From Microbulbifer sp. SAOS-129_SWC (lineage in GTDB: Bacteria; Pseudomonadota; Gammaproteobacteria; Pseudomonadales; Cellvibrionaceae), in the NCBI RefSeq assembly GCF_039696035.1, contig NZ_CP155567.1, positions 683,501 to 747,500 on the forward strand: a stretch of 64,000 bases of DNA, read 5' to 3'. The notes beneath the pieces are model-generated. The model was not told the DNA's origin and made no database searches. It worked only from the letters and a program-made list of their open reading frames with translations. Below, one piece after another: positions 51,686 through 60,918 of this stretch. The stretch's first letter is position 1; every line of letters starts with the position of its first letter. Both the position numbers and the translations under genes were made by a program.

Positions 51686-51862
51686 GGATTTGGGAACTCG
51701 CTCCGGCGTGACGGCTGTCAGGCGACTTGATGGCGTCCCCAGCTACCGGGAGCACCTTGTGGGCGCCTAGCTCGTGTCTGGGAAATAGACACCGGAAGCG
51801 GCGCTGCCAATGAACCGGCTAACTAGCGCATTCTACTTTCCGGGCGAACAAGAGGTCCGCCC
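51686..51862. repeat. Intergenic repeat element, partial copy C
   Basis: Shares blocks with copy A in the same order: TTGGGA and CTCCGGC near 51690-51705, CTAC(C/A)GGGAG near 51743-51752, GGGCGCCTAG at 51761-51770, and a run ending in GGGCGAAC at 51842. The right hairpin (51842-51862) is decayed, has no T-tract, and the left terminal hairpin is absent. It sits between two genes on the same strand, rluD and pgeF, unlike A and B. Confidence 0.65.
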
Positions 51863-51888
51863 CGCAGCTGATTAAGGTTAATTAATTG

Positions 51889-52650
51889 ATGTCCACCGAC
51901 CACTACCTGCTCCCCGACTGGCCGGCCCCCGCCAATGTGCGCGCCGCCACCAGCCTGCGCGGCGGCGGCCACAGCAGCGGCGCTTACGCCTCTTTCAACC
52001 TGGGGGCCCATGTCGGCGACGACACCGACGCGGTGGCGGCCAACCGCCAGCAGTTGCGCGAGGAGCTGCAGTTGCCGGCGGAGCCGCAGTGGCTCGAGCA
52101 GATCCACAGCGACAAGGTGGTGGCGGCGGGCGACGACGGCCTGGTGCGTACCGCTGACGCCAGCTTTGCCAACGGTGCCGGTCCGGTATGCGCGGTGCTG
52201 ACCGCGGATTGCTTGCCGGTGTTGTTCTGTGATCGCGCCGGTACCCGGGTGGCGGCGGCCCACGCTGGCTGGCGGGGACTCGCCGGCGGCATCGTGCGCG
52301 AGACGGTGGCGGCGCTGGATTGCGATCCGGCCGAGTTGCTGGTGTGGCTCGGCCCGGCGATAGGTCCGCGCGCGTTCGAGACCGGCGTCGATGTACTGGA
52401 GGAATTTTTTGAACAGGCCATCGATGGCGAGCACACCGCGGCCATCGCCCAGTGTTTCCGTCCGCACGTGCAAAAGCCGCTGCATTTCCTCGCCGATATC
52501 TATGCGCTGGCGCGCGCGGAGTTGCGCCGGCTCGGTGTCGACGCCATTTACGGTGGCGACCGCTGCACCGCCAGCGAGCCCGAAGATTTCTACTCCTATC
52601 GCCGCGATAAAACCACCGGTCGCATGGCCTCGCTGATCTGGTTGACCTGA
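51889..52650 (+). CDS. pgeF: Peptidoglycan editing factor / YfiH-family laccase-domain protein
   Basis: 253 residues from ATG 51889 (a TTG codon three bases upstream is in frame). The N-terminal VRAATSLRGGGHSSGAYASFNLG and the metal-binding Cys and His residues in VCAVLTADCLPVLFCDRAGT and VAAAHAGWRGLAGGI are YfiH hallmarks. Family members act as purine nucleoside phosphorylases or remove wrong amino acids from the peptidoglycan precursor. rluD-pgeF-clpB is the known order in Pseudomonas. A terminator hairpin follows at 52657. Confidence 0.93.
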   Translation: MSTDHYLLPDWPAPANVRAATSLRGGGHSSGAYASFNLGAHVGDDTDAVAANRQQLREELQLPAEPQWLEQIHSDKVVAAGDDGLVRTADASFANGAGPVCAVLTADCLPVLFCDRAGTRVAAAHAGWRGLAGGIVRETVAALDCDPAELLVWLGPAIGPRAFETGVDVLEEFFEQAIDGEHTAAIAQCFRPHVQKPLHFLADIYALARAELRRLGVDAIYGGDRCTASEPEDFYSYRRDKTTGRMASLIWLT

Positions 52651-52656
52651 TTCCGT

Positions 52657-52678
52657 AAGCCGTCGTTTGGCGGCTTTT
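52657..52678 (+). terminator. Terminator after pgeF
   Basis: AAGCCGTC, GTTT loop, GGCGGCTT, then TT. 8-bp stem with one G-U pair and a short T-tract. Confidence 0.7.
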
Positions 52679-52700
52679 CCCGTCGGCTTGATCTGGATCA

Positions 52701-52728
52701 TTGAAAAGCCGCGCCGCGCCCCTATTTT
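52701..52728 (+). promoter_or_regulatory. Predicted heat-shock (sigma32/RpoH) promoter of clpB
   Basis: TTGAAA (52701-52706), 12-base spacer, CCCCTATTTT (52719-52728). Fits the RpoH pattern (CTTGAA, 11-16 bases, CCCCATnT) in the upstream gap of a chaperone that is classically in the sigma32 regulon. Confidence 0.75.
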
Positions 52729-52826
52729 ATCCTTCGACACTACACTGATTGTGTAGCGCCAGATTGGCGCTTTTTTGCTGGTGATTTTATAAAAACCACC
52801 GCCTCAACGAAGGAGAAATTTCGTCC

Positions 52827-55433
52827 ATGCGCATCGATCGTATGACCAACCCGCTGCAGGCCGCCATTGCCGACGCGCAGTCCCTCGCGGTGGGCCGTGA
52901 CCACAACCAGATTTATCCCGAACACCTGCTGCAGGCATTGCTCAACCAGAACAACGGCAGTGTGCCCGCGTTCCTGTCCCAGGCCGGTTTCAATCTCAAC
53001 AGCCTGCGCAACGACCTGGCCAAGCGCCTCGACAGTCTGCCCACGGTCAGCTCACCCACCGGCGATGTGGGCATGTCCCAGGAGCTGATGCGCCTGTTTA
53101 ATCTGGCGGACAAGAAAGCACAGCAGAACGGCGACAGCTTTATTTCCAGCGAGACGGTATTGCTGGCCGCATTCGATTCCGCTGCTGGCGATATCTCCAA
53201 GATTTTAAATGCCAACGGCGACCTCAAGCAGTTGCAGGCGGCGATTACCAAAGTGCGCGGCGATGAGAAGGTCGATGATCCCAACGCCGAGGAAGCGCGC
53301 CAGGCGCTGGACAAATACACGCTCGATTTAACCGAGCGCGCAGTGGCGGGCAAGCTGGATCCGGTGATCGGCCGCGACGACGAAATCCGCCGCACCATCC
53401 AGGTGCTGCAGCGCCGAACCAAGAACAACCCGGTGCTGATCGGCGAGCCGGGCGTGGGCAAAACGGCGATCGTCGAAGGCCTGGCGCAGCGTATCGTCAA
53501 CGGTGAGGTACCGGAAGGACTGAAAGACAAGCGCTTGCTGTCGCTGGATCTCGGTGCGCTGCTGGCCGGCGCCAAGTTTCGCGGTGAATTCGAGGAGCGC
53601 CTGAAGGCGGTCTTGAATGAACTGTCGAAACAGGAAGGTCGCGTGATCCTGTTTATCGACGAACTGCACACCATGGTCGGCGCCGGCAAGGCCGAGGGCG
53701 CCATGGATGCCGGCAATATGTTGAAGCCGGCATTGGCGCGCGGCGAGCTGCACTGTGTCGGCGCCACCACGCTGGACGAGTATCGCAAGTACATCGAAAA
53801 AGATGCGGCACTGGAGCGGCGCTTCCAGAAGGTGCTGGTGGACGAGCCCACCGAAGAGGATACCATCGCCATTCTGCGTGGTCTCAAGGAACGCTACGAA
53901 GTACACCATGGTGTCGATATTACCGACTCGGCGATCATCGCCGCGACCAAACTGTCACAGCGCTATATCACCGACCGCCAGCTGCCGGACAAGGCCATCG
54001 ACCTGATTGACGAAGCCGCCAGCCGAATCCGTATGGAAATCGATTCCAAGCCGGAATCCATGGACAAGCTCGAGCGTCGCCTGATCCAGCTCAAGATCGA
54101 GCGCGAGGCGGTTAAAAAAGACAAGGACGACGAGGCGACCAAAAAGCGCCTCGGCAAGCTCGAAGAGGAAATCAACGCACTGGAAAAAGAGTACGCGGAT
54201 CTGGAGGAAGTCTGGAAGGCGGAAAAAGCCCAGCTGGCGGGTAGCCACGATACCAAGGAAAAGCTGGAGCAGGCCAAGCTGGATATGGAGGCCGCGCGCC
54301 GCGCCGGTGACCTGACCCGCATGTCGGAATTACAGTACGGCGTGATTCCGCAACTCGAACAACAGATCGCCGATGCGGCCACTACCGAAACCAGTGAAGA
54401 ACCGCGCCTGCTGCGCAACCGTGTCACCGATGAGGAAGTGGCCGAAGTGGTGTCGCGCTGGACCGGTATCCCGGTGTCGAAAATGCTCGAGGGCGAGCGC
54501 GAGAAACTGCTGCGTATGGAAGACGCGCTGCACAACCGTGTGATCGGTCAGGACGAGGCAGTCAGTGCGGTCGCCAATGCGGTACGCCGCTCGCGCGCCG
54601 GCCTCGCCGATCCCAACCGGCCCAACGGTTCCTTCCTGTTCCTCGGCCCGACCGGTGTCGGCAAGACGGAGCTGTGCAAGGCGCTGGCGCAGTTCCTGTT
54701 CGATACCGAAGATGCCATGGTGCGCATCGATATGTCGGAATTTATGGAGAAACACTCGGTGGCGCGGCTGATCGGCGCACCTCCCGGTTATGTCGGCTAC
54801 GAGGAGGGCGGTTACCTGACCGAGGCGGTGCGGCGCAAACCCTACTCGGTGGTGCTGCTCGACGAGGTGGAAAAGGCGCACCCGGATGTGTTCAACATCC
54901 TGCTGCAGGTGCTCGAGGATGGCCGCCTCACCGACGGTCAGGGCCGCACCGTGGATTTCCGCAACACCGTGGTGGTGATGACCTCCAACCTGGGTTCCGA
55001 CTTGATCCAGAAATACGCCAGCGCCCGCGACGAGGATGAGATCGACAGCGAGATCCACTACCGCCAGATGAAAAACGCGGTGATGGACGTGGTCGGCGAT
55101 CACTTCCGTCCCGAATTCATCAACCGCATCGACGAGGTGGTTGTTTTCCACCCCCTGGCTAGGGCGCAGGTACGCGCCATCGCCGAGATTCAGCTGGAGC
55201 AATTGCGCCGGCGCCTGGCCGAGCGCGACCTGAAGCTGGAGGTGTCGGAAGAGTTGCTCAGCAAGCTCGCCGACGTCGGTTTCGATCCGGTCTACGGTGC
55301 CCGACCGCTCAAGCGCGCCATCCAGATGTGGCTGGAAAATCCACTGGCGCAGGATGTGCTGTCCGGTAAATTCGTGGCCGGGGATACCATTCACGCCAAT
55401 GTCGAGGGAGATCACGCCGTCTTCAGTAAGTAG
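52827..55433 (+). CDS. clpB: ATP-dependent disaggregase ClpB
   Basis: 868 residues, full length. Clp N domain (1-145: [20 protein letters not shown]), first AAA+ module with [16 protein letters not shown] (about 206), a coiled-coil M domain (about 410-530), second AAA+ module with [17 protein letters not shown] (about 608), and a C-terminal tail with [19 protein letters not shown]. Works with DnaK to pull proteins out of aggregates. Preceded by a heat-shock promoter, so likely induced by RpoH. Followed by a strong terminator. Confidence 0.99.
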   Translation: MRIDRMTNPLQAAIADAQSLAVGRDHNQIYPEHLLQALLNQNNGSVPAFLSQAGFNLNSLRNDLAKRLDSLPTVSSPTGDVGMSQELMRLFNLADKKAQQNGDSFISSETVLLAAFDSAAGDISKILNANGDLKQLQAAITKVRGDEKVDDPNAEEARQALDKYTLDLTERAVAGKLDPVIGRDDEIRRTIQVLQRRTKNNPVLIGEPGVGKTAIVEGLAQRIVNGEVPEGLKDKRLLSLDLGALLAGAKFRGEFEERLKAVLNELSKQEGRVILFIDELHTMVGAGKAEGAMDAGNMLKPALARGELHCVGATTLDEYRKYIEKDAALERRFQKVLVDEPTEEDTIAILRGLKERYEVHHGVDITDSAIIAATKLSQRYITDRQLPDKAIDLIDEAASRIRMEIDSKPESMDKLERRLIQLKIEREAVKKDKDDEATKKRLGKLEEEINALEKEYADLEEVWKAEKAQLAGSHDTKEKLEQAKLDMEAARRAGDLTRMSELQYGVIPQLEQQIADAATTETSEEPRLLRNRVTDEEVAEVVSRWTGIPVSKMLEGEREKLLRMEDALHNRVIGQDEAVSAVANAVRRSRAGLADPNRPNGSFLFLGPTGVGKTELCKALAQFLFDTEDAMVRIDMSEFMEKHSVARLIGAPPGYVGYEEGGYLTEAVRRKPYSVVLLDEVEKAHPDVFNILLQVLEDGRLTDGQGRTVDFRNTVVVMTSNLGSDLIQKYASARDEDEIDSEIHYRQMKNAVMDVVGDHFRPEFINRIDEVVVFHPLARAQVRAIAEIQLEQLRRRLAERDLKLEVSEELLSKLADVGFDPVYGARPLKRAIQMWLENPLAQDVLSGKFVAGDTIHANVEGDHAVFSK

Positions 55434-55448
55434 CCCCCGCATGTTGCC

Positions 55449-55478
55449 CGCAGCCGGCTTGCGCCGGCTGCGTTTTTT
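55449..55478 (+). terminator. Intrinsic terminator after clpB
   Basis: CGCAGCCGGC, TTGC loop, GCCGGCTGCG, six T; 15 bases after the stop. Confidence 0.94.
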
Positions 55479-55667
55479 CCGCTCAGCTTGCCCTATTTCC
55501 CGATTCTGCCTCCATTCGTCCCGTCTGCGCCGCCGGGCGGTCCAGAGTTTCCTATCCTGTCTGCGATGGATTGCGCGATCCGTTGGTGGGCTGTCGCGCC
55601 CGCCGCTTCCGTCGAGGAATCGCGCGTCGAATAAACGGAACTCTATGCTGTTGGAGCGAAGCCTGTT

Positions 55668-56807
55668 GTGGCTGATGTAAAGCGTGTGAAAGTGGTGCCG
55701 ATGCTGTGGATGCTGCTCGGTTGCCTGCTGTTGTTCGGCGGTATTTTTGCCTTCAAATTTTTCGGCAAATACATGATGAACAAGGCGTTCGACAATATGC
55801 CATTGCCGGCGGCTACGGTGACGGCGACCGCAGTCGAATACCAGCGCTGGCGCCAGCAGTTGACCGCGGTGGGTTCCCTGCGTGCGGTCAATGGTGTGGA
55901 CGTGACGACCCAGGCCGAAGGCGTGGTGCAGGCGATTCATTTCGAGTCCGGCGATCGGGTGAAAAAGGGCGCGCTACTGGTGGAGCTGGCGGCGCGCCCG
56001 GAGGAGGCACAGCTGAAAGTCCTGCAGGCGGAGCTGCTGCTGGCGCGACGCAATTACCAGCGCATCAGTGAGCTTCACACCAAGGGCGTGGCCACCGATG
56101 CGGAACTGGACGATACCCTGAGCAAGCTGCAGCAAATACAGGCCAGTCTCGAGGTGCAGCACGCCACCATAGCGGAGCGGCATATTACCGCCCCCTTCTC
56201 CGGGCGACTGGGAGTGCGCAAAGTGGACCTGGGGCAGAATGTCAGCCCCGGTGATCCTGTGGTGTCGCTGGTGCAGCTACAGCCGATCTTCGCGGATTTT
56301 GCACTGCCGGAGCGCAATTTCGCGCAGATTAAATTAAAGCTGCCAGTGGCGATTCGCACTGGCGCCTTTCCCGACAAGTCTTTTCCCGGGCGTATTACCG
56401 CCATCGACCCGAAGGTCGATCCCGACAGTCGCAATTTTTTCGTGCAGGCCACGCTGGACAATCCCGATCAGTTGCTGCGCCCCGGCATGTTTGCCGATGT
56501 CACCGTCGATCTCGCCGGCGAGCGGCGCCTGTTGGTGGTGCCGCGCACCGCGGTGCAGTTTGCGCCCTACGGCAACGCAGTTTTTGTTCTGGTGAAGAAC
56601 AAGCAGGGCGACGGACTGGTGGCGCAGAAGCGGCTGGTAAAACTGGGGGAAGAGCGCGGCGATCTGGTGGAGATCGTGCGCGGTGCGAAGGAGGGCGAGC
56701 GGGTGGCCACCAGCGGTCTGCTCAAGCTGCGCAACGGCGGTGCGGTCACCATCAACAATGACAACAAGCCGCCGGCGGAGTTGAATCCGCGGCCCGACAA
56801 CAGCTGA
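55668..56807 (+). CDS. RND efflux system periplasmic adaptor subunit
   Basis: 379 residues from GTG 55668 (GGAG upstream; an ATG at 55701 is also possible). One N-terminal membrane helix (about 12-30). Membrane fusion protein features: lipoyl-like half motifs around GVVQAIHFESGDRVKKGALLV and ITAPFSGRLGVRKVDLGQNV, alpha-helical hairpin (about 105-160), beta-barrel with LRPGMFADVTVDLAGERRLLVV. Links the inner-membrane pump next door to an outer-membrane channel encoded elsewhere. Substrate unknown; no local regulator. The permease begins 16 bases later. Confidence 0.93.
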   Translation: MADVKRVKVVPMLWMLLGCLLLFGGIFAFKFFGKYMMNKAFDNMPLPAATVTATAVEYQRWRQQLTAVGSLRAVNGVDVTTQAEGVVQAIHFESGDRVKKGALLVELAARPEEAQLKVLQAELLLARRNYQRISELHTKGVATDAELDDTLSKLQQIQASLEVQHATIAERHITAPFSGRLGVRKVDLGQNVSPGDPVVSLVQLQPIFADFALPERNFAQIKLKLPVAIRTGAFPDKSFPGRITAIDPKVDPDSRNFFVQATLDNPDQLLRPGMFADVTVDLAGERRLLVVPRTAVQFAPYGNAVFVLVKNKQGDGLVAQKRLVKLGEERGDLVEIVRGAKEGERVATSGLLKLRNGGAVTINNDNKPPAELNPRPDNS

Positions 56808-56823
56808 ACGCCGGGGGCCGCGG

Positions 56824-59800
56824 GTGAACTTTACCGAGATCTTTATTCGCAAGCCGGTGCTGGCGTCGGTGGTGAGCCTGTTTATCCTGTTGCTCGGTCT
56901 GCGCGCCGCCAATCAGCTCAACGTGCGCCAGTACCCGAAACTGGAAAATGCGGTGATCACCGTCAGTACCGTATACGTCGGCGCCAATGCGGATCTGGTG
57001 CAGGGTTTTATCACCACGCCGCTGGAGCAGGAGATCGCCACCGCCGATGGCATCGATTATATGGTGTCCACCAGCGTGCAGGGGGTGTCCACCATCCAGG
57101 CCTATGTGCGCCTCGACTACCACGCCAACGAAGTGCTGACGCAGGTCGTGGCCAAGGTCAACAAACTGCGCAGCGAGTTGCCGCAGGAGTCCGAGGATTC
57201 CACCGTGGATATGGCCGTGGGGCAGACGGTGGCCGCCATGTACCTGTCGTTTTCCTCGGATCTGCTCGACAACAACCAGATTACCGATTACCTGACCCGC
57301 GTGGTGCAGCCGAAGCTGTCTACCATTCCCGGCGTGCAGCGCGCGCGCCTGCTCGGCAACCGCACTTTCGCCATGCGTATCTGGCTGCGCCCGGACGCCA
57401 TGGCCGCGCAGGGGGTGACCCCGGCGGATGTCAGCGCGGCGCTGCGCGACAACAATGTGCTGTCGGCGGTGGGCAGTACCAAGGGCACCATGGTGACGGT
57501 GGAGATCTCCGCCGATACCGATATCGCCACCGCAAAGGACTTCCGCCAGCTGGTCGTGCGCGCCGACGACGAGCGCATCGTGCGCCTCGGCGATGTGGCG
57601 GAAGTGGAGCTGGGTTCGGAATCCTACGACACCTCGGTGCGCTTCAACGGCCGCTCGGCAACGTTTATCGCGGTGGAAGTCGCGCCGGATGCCAATGCGC
57701 TGGATGTCATCGGTGTCGTGCGCAACAAACTGGAGGGTGAGATATTTCCGCAACTGCCGCAGGGCATGATCGGCAATATTCCCTACGACAGCACCGAGTA
57801 CATCCAGGACTCCATCGACGAGGTGATCAAGACCATTGCCGAGGCGGTAGTGATCGTGATCCTGGTGATTTACCTGTTTCTCGGCTCCCTGCGCAGTGTG
57901 GTGATCCCGGCGGTGGCGGTACCGCTGTCGCTGATCGGTGCATTGTTTCTGATGCTGCTGATGGGGTTTTCCATCAATCTGCTAACGCTGCTGGCGATGG
58001 TGCTGGCGATCGGGATTGTCGTCGACGATGCGATTATCGTGCTGGAAAACGTCCACCGGCATATCGAGGAGGGCATGACGCCGAAGGACGCGGCGGTCGT
58101 CGGCGCGCGCGAGCTGGCCTGGCCGGTGGTGGCAATGACCACCACGCTGATCGCCGTATACCTGCCGATTGGCTTTCTCGGCGGGCTCACCGGCACCCTG
58201 TTTCTGGAATTCGCGTTTTCGCTGGCCGGCGCAGTATTGTTATCCGGGGTGGTGGCGCTGACCCTGTCGCCAATGATGTGCTCGAAGATCCTGCGCCCGC
58301 ACAAAGACGGTGGTAACCGGTTGGAGCGCTGGCTGGAGGGACACTTCCACCGCTTGCAGGAGGGCTACCGCCGGCGGCTGCACGCTGCCATGGACAACCG
58401 CCTGGTGATCCTGGTGTTCGGTCTGATCGTGTTGGTGAGCTGTTACTTCCTGTTTATTACCTCGCCCAGCGAGATGGAACCGAAGGAGGATCGCGGTTTT
58501 GTGCTGACTATCTCTTCGGCGGACTCCTATGCCACGATCGATTACCTCGAACAGTACACGCAGGAGTTGGACGCGATCGCCGAGCGTCACCCGGAAGTGG
58601 AAAATTTCTTTCTGCTGAATGGTGTCGGTGGCGCGGGCAACAGCAGTAACAGTGCCATCGCCGGCTATGTGCTGGCCCCCTGGAACAAGCGCGACAAGAA
58701 CACCCAGCAGATGCAGCAGATCATCAGCGGCGAGGTGACGCAGATCGCCGGGCTCAAGGTAGCGGTGGTGGTGCCACCCAGCCTGCCCACCGCCGGTGGT
58801 CGCCTGCCAGTGGAGTTTGTTATCGGTGCGACAGAGCCAATGGAGAACCTGGCCGGTTTCGCCGATCAGGTCATGGCGCGGGCGCAGGCCAGCCGCAAAT
58901 TCATTTTTGTGGATTCGGACCTGAAAATCGACAAACCCAAGCTGGAGGTACTGGTCAATCGGGACAAGGCCGCCGCGGTCGGCGTGACCATGGCGGATAT
59001 CGGCCGCCAGCTGGGGGCGATGATGTCCGGTGCCTACGTAAATCGCTTTTCCCTCGACAACCGCAGCTACAAGGTGATCCCGCAGGTGGTGCGCCGTGAT
59101 CGCCTCACCGGTGACCAGCTGGAAAATTATTATATCCGCACCGGCAGTGGTGAGTTGATTCCCTTGTCTACGCTGGTGAGCCTGCGGGAAACGGTCGAGC
59201 CGCAACAGTTGAAGCGCTTCCAGCAGCTGAATGCCGTGACTATTTCCGGCGTGCCGCGCCCGGGGGTGACCCTGGGCGAAGCGCTCGGGGTGCTCGACGC
59301 CGCCGCCGCGGAGATACTGCCGCCGGGCTACTCGGTGGACTATGCGGGTCAGTCGCGCCAGTACAAGACCGAGGGATCGCAGCTGGTGTTGACCTTTTTC
59401 TTCGCCCTGATTGTGATCTACCTGGTGCTGGCGGCACAGTTCGAATCCTGGCGCGATCCGCTGATCATGCTAGTGACTGTGCCGATGAGTGTGTGCGGGG
59501 CGATGATCTTTGTCAGCCTGGGGCTGACCACGCTGAATATCTACACCCAGGTGGGCCTGGTGACGCTGATCGGGGTGATTTCCAAGCACGGTATCCTGAT
59601 CGTGGAGTTCGCCAACCAGCTACAGAAGCAGGGCAGGAGCAAGCGCGAGGCGATCGAAGCGGCCGCATCTATCCGCCTGCGCCCGGTGCTGATGACCACC
59701 GCCTCGCTGGTACTGGCGATGGTGCCGCTGCTGCTGGCGGCCGGCCCCGGCGGCGGAGCGCGCTTCGCCATGGGCCTGGTGGTGGCCACCGGCATGACGA

Positions 59801-59895
59801 TCGGCACGCTGTTTACGCTGTTCATTGTGCCGGCCATGTACCTGTACCTGGGGCGGGACTACGGTGCGGAAGCGGCGGCAGAGGAAGCGGGGTAA
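56824..59895 (+). CDS. RND efflux transporter permease (HAE-1 type)
   Basis: 1023 residues from a GTG start, with the AcrB-type layout of 12 helices and two large periplasmic loops. Starts FTEIFIRKPVLASVVSLFIL. The proton relay Asp pair is in GIVVDDAIIVLENVHRHIEEG (helix 4, about 405); the second-half helices include LIGVISKHGILIVEFANQLQ. It has a lysine, SKHG, where drug-exporting AcrB proteins have a different residue, as seen in MexF-, MdtBC- and VexF-type pumps. Exports hydrophobic compounds together with the upstream adaptor. Family is firm; substrate is unknown. Confidence 0.95.
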   Translation: MNFTEIFIRKPVLASVVSLFILLLGLRAANQLNVRQYPKLENAVITVSTVYVGANADLVQGFITTPLEQEIATADGIDYMVSTSVQGVSTIQAYVRLDYHANEVLTQVVAKVNKLRSELPQESEDSTVDMAVGQTVAAMYLSFSSDLLDNNQITDYLTRVVQPKLSTIPGVQRARLLGNRTFAMRIWLRPDAMAAQGVTPADVSAALRDNNVLSAVGSTKGTMVTVEISADTDIATAKDFRQLVVRADDERIVRLGDVAEVELGSESYDTSVRFNGRSATFIAVEVAPDANALDVIGVVRNKLEGEIFPQLPQGMIGNIPYDSTEYIQDSIDEVIKTIAEAVVIVILVIYLFLGSLRSVVIPAVAVPLSLIGALFLMLLMGFSINLLTLLAMVLAIGIVVDDAIIVLENVHRHIEEGMTPKDAAVVGARELAWPVVAMTTTLIAVYLPIGFLGGLTGTLFLEFAFSLAGAVLLSGVVALTLSPMMCSKILRPHKDGGNRLERWLEGHFHRLQEGYRRRLHAAMDNRLVILVFGLIVLVSCYFLFITSPSEMEPKEDRGFVLTISSADSYATIDYLEQYTQELDAIAERHPEVENFFLLNGVGGAGNSSNSAIAGYVLAPWNKRDKNTQQMQQIISGEVTQIAGLKVAVVVPPSLPTAGGRLPVEFVIGATEPMENLAGFADQVMARAQASRKFIFVDSDLKIDKPKLEVLVNRDKAAAVGVTMADIGRQLGAMMSGAYVNRFSLDNRSYKVIPQVVRRDRLTGDQLENYYIRTGSGELIPLSTLVSLRETVEPQQLKRFQQLNAVTISGVPRPGVTLGEALGVLDAAAAEILPPGYSVDYAGQSRQYKTEGSQLVLTFFFALIVIYLVLAAQFESWRDPLIMLVTVPMSVCGAMIFVSLGLTTLNIYTQVGLVTLIGVISKHGILIVEFANQLQKQGRSKREAIEAAASIRLRPVLMTTASLVLAMVPLLLAAGPGGGARFAMGLVVATGMTIGTLFTLFIVPAMYLYLGRDYGAEAAAEEAG

Positions 59896-59951
59896 AGAGG
59901 CTGGATTAGGGTGAGAATTAGGGAGACCGGATTAGGCCGGACAAGGAAGCG

Positions 59952-59971
59952 GCGCGGGCCGAGGCCCGCGC
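59952..59971. other. GC hairpin between the RND permease and the DUF4124 gene
   Basis: GCGCGGGCC, GA, GGCCCGCGC. Lies in the 88-base gap between two converging genes, with no good T-tract on either side. May slow or stop transcription, unproven. Confidence 0.4.
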
Positions 59972-59983
59972 ACCGGCGGCGAA

Positions 59984-60451
59984 TCAGCCGCAGTTAGTCT
60001 GGATCGCCTGTTGTGCCTGGCTGATGCGCGCCTGGCGCTCCCCCTCGGGCAGGACTCGCATCTTGCCGTCGGTGCCGATTTCGCGCACGCGGGCGTGGCT
60101 GTTCAGTTCCTGCAGGTTGGACTGGGCCATGCGGCAGCGCTGTGTGCGCACGGCCTGTTCCGCCTTGCTCATGGCCTTGCCCTGTTTGGCGGTGTCATCG
60201 TCTTTCACGGGCTTTTTCTTGGCAGGGGCAGCGGGTTTCTTCTCTGCCTTGGCATCGGCTTCTGCCTGCTGCTTGGCCTCCCACTGCTTGTAGCGTTGGG
60301 ACTTGGGCTTCTTGATCACTTCCACCTGCTGTTCCTGCGGCGGCTGGGAGCCGAAGTGGATCACGCCATTTTCGTCTTTCCACTTATAGATGCCATCCGC
60401 CTGGGCGCAGATCGCCAGGCTCGAGAGCAGAATTGCGACAGCGGTACGCAT
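59984..60451 (-). CDS. DUF4124 domain-containing secreted protein
   Basis: 155 residues from ATG 60451 (MRTAVAILLSSLAICAQADG); the frame runs on to 60655, but that part lacks family features. Signal peptide about 1-18, then the DUF4124 motif GIYKWKDENGVIHFGSQPP (about 21-39), followed by a basic, Lys/Gln/Ala-rich region likely to be helical or disordered, and a C-terminal helix with cysteines (RTQRCRMAQ and QTNCG) that may form a disulphide. Function unknown. Periplasmic by prediction. Its likely promoter is in the gap before ilvI. Confidence 0.83.
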   Translation of the reverse strand: MRTAVAILLSSLAICAQADGIYKWKDENGVIHFGSQPPQEQQVEVIKKPKSQRYKQWEAKQQAEADAKAEKKPAAPAKKKPVKDDDTAKQGKAMSKAEQAVRTQRCRMAQSNLQELNSHARVREIGTDGKMRVLPEGERQARISQAQQAIQTNCG

Positions 60452-60802
60452 GGTGGCCTCATTATTGGTAGCTTTAGTTGCAGACAGCCATTGTACCGGT
60501 CTGCGCCCGCCTGCCTGCAACCGCTTTAACATTTTTGCCATTCCGCGCCCCGGGCGCATTGACAGGCCGGTCGCGATTTGCACAATCGTTCTTTCTCTCG
60601 GCGAACAGACGTCACCGCACACCCGCGGCTCCCTTCCTGTTTCCCGCTGGGCCAAACGCCCGCGCCTTCACGCCGAGACGGACCTCCCCATCCTGGAGGC
60701 CTGCAATCCCGTTACTGATATCCGAAATGGCCGGTGCGGGGTTGGCGTATTGCCGTTGTCGATGAAGTTATCCTAAAAATCGGCATGGAAATACGTTACA
60801 GG

Positions 60803-60832
60803 CTGATATTTGTCATAAAATTCCTTTATAAT
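60803..60832 (+). promoter_or_regulatory. Predicted ilvIHC promoter
   Basis: CTGATA (60803-60808), 18 bases, perfect TATAAT (60827-60832). Gives a leader of about 80 bases before the ilvI start. Confidence 0.6.
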
Positions 60833-60878
60833 CGCGGTCTGTCTACTCGTTGGCAGGCGCTTTTTGCGTTTTTGCGTG

Positions 60879-60908
60879 ATGAATATCCTACCCATACAAG
60901 AATTTTGA
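60879..60908 (+). promoter_or_regulatory. Possible leader peptide ORF before ilvI
   Basis: ATG to TGA, nine codons giving MNILPIQEF, with three branched-chain residues (Ile, Leu, Ile). Its stop overlaps the GAGGGGGT Shine-Dalgarno of ilvI. No clear ribosome site of its own and no strong attenuator hairpin found, so it may be chance. Confidence 0.25.
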
Positions 60909-60918
60909 GGGGGTTTCA

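Larger units (their letters stand above)
60452..60918. other. Divergent intergenic region upstream of ilvI
   Basis: 467 bases with no convincing gene; frames crossing it overlap each other and have unlikely composition. It holds the ilvI promoter (60803-60832), a possible nine-codon leader peptide (60879-60908) and, in the first part, the 5' side of the DUF4124 gene. Confidence 0.6.

Noticed and set aside
55479..55667. Possible small gene or extra regulator before the RND adaptor
   Set aside because: No frame with a plausible start and composition; appears to be non-coding leader.
54330..55940. 536-codon minus-strand frame opposite clpB
   Set aside because: Antisense to clpB, spans its terminator and into the next gene; no recognisable domain.
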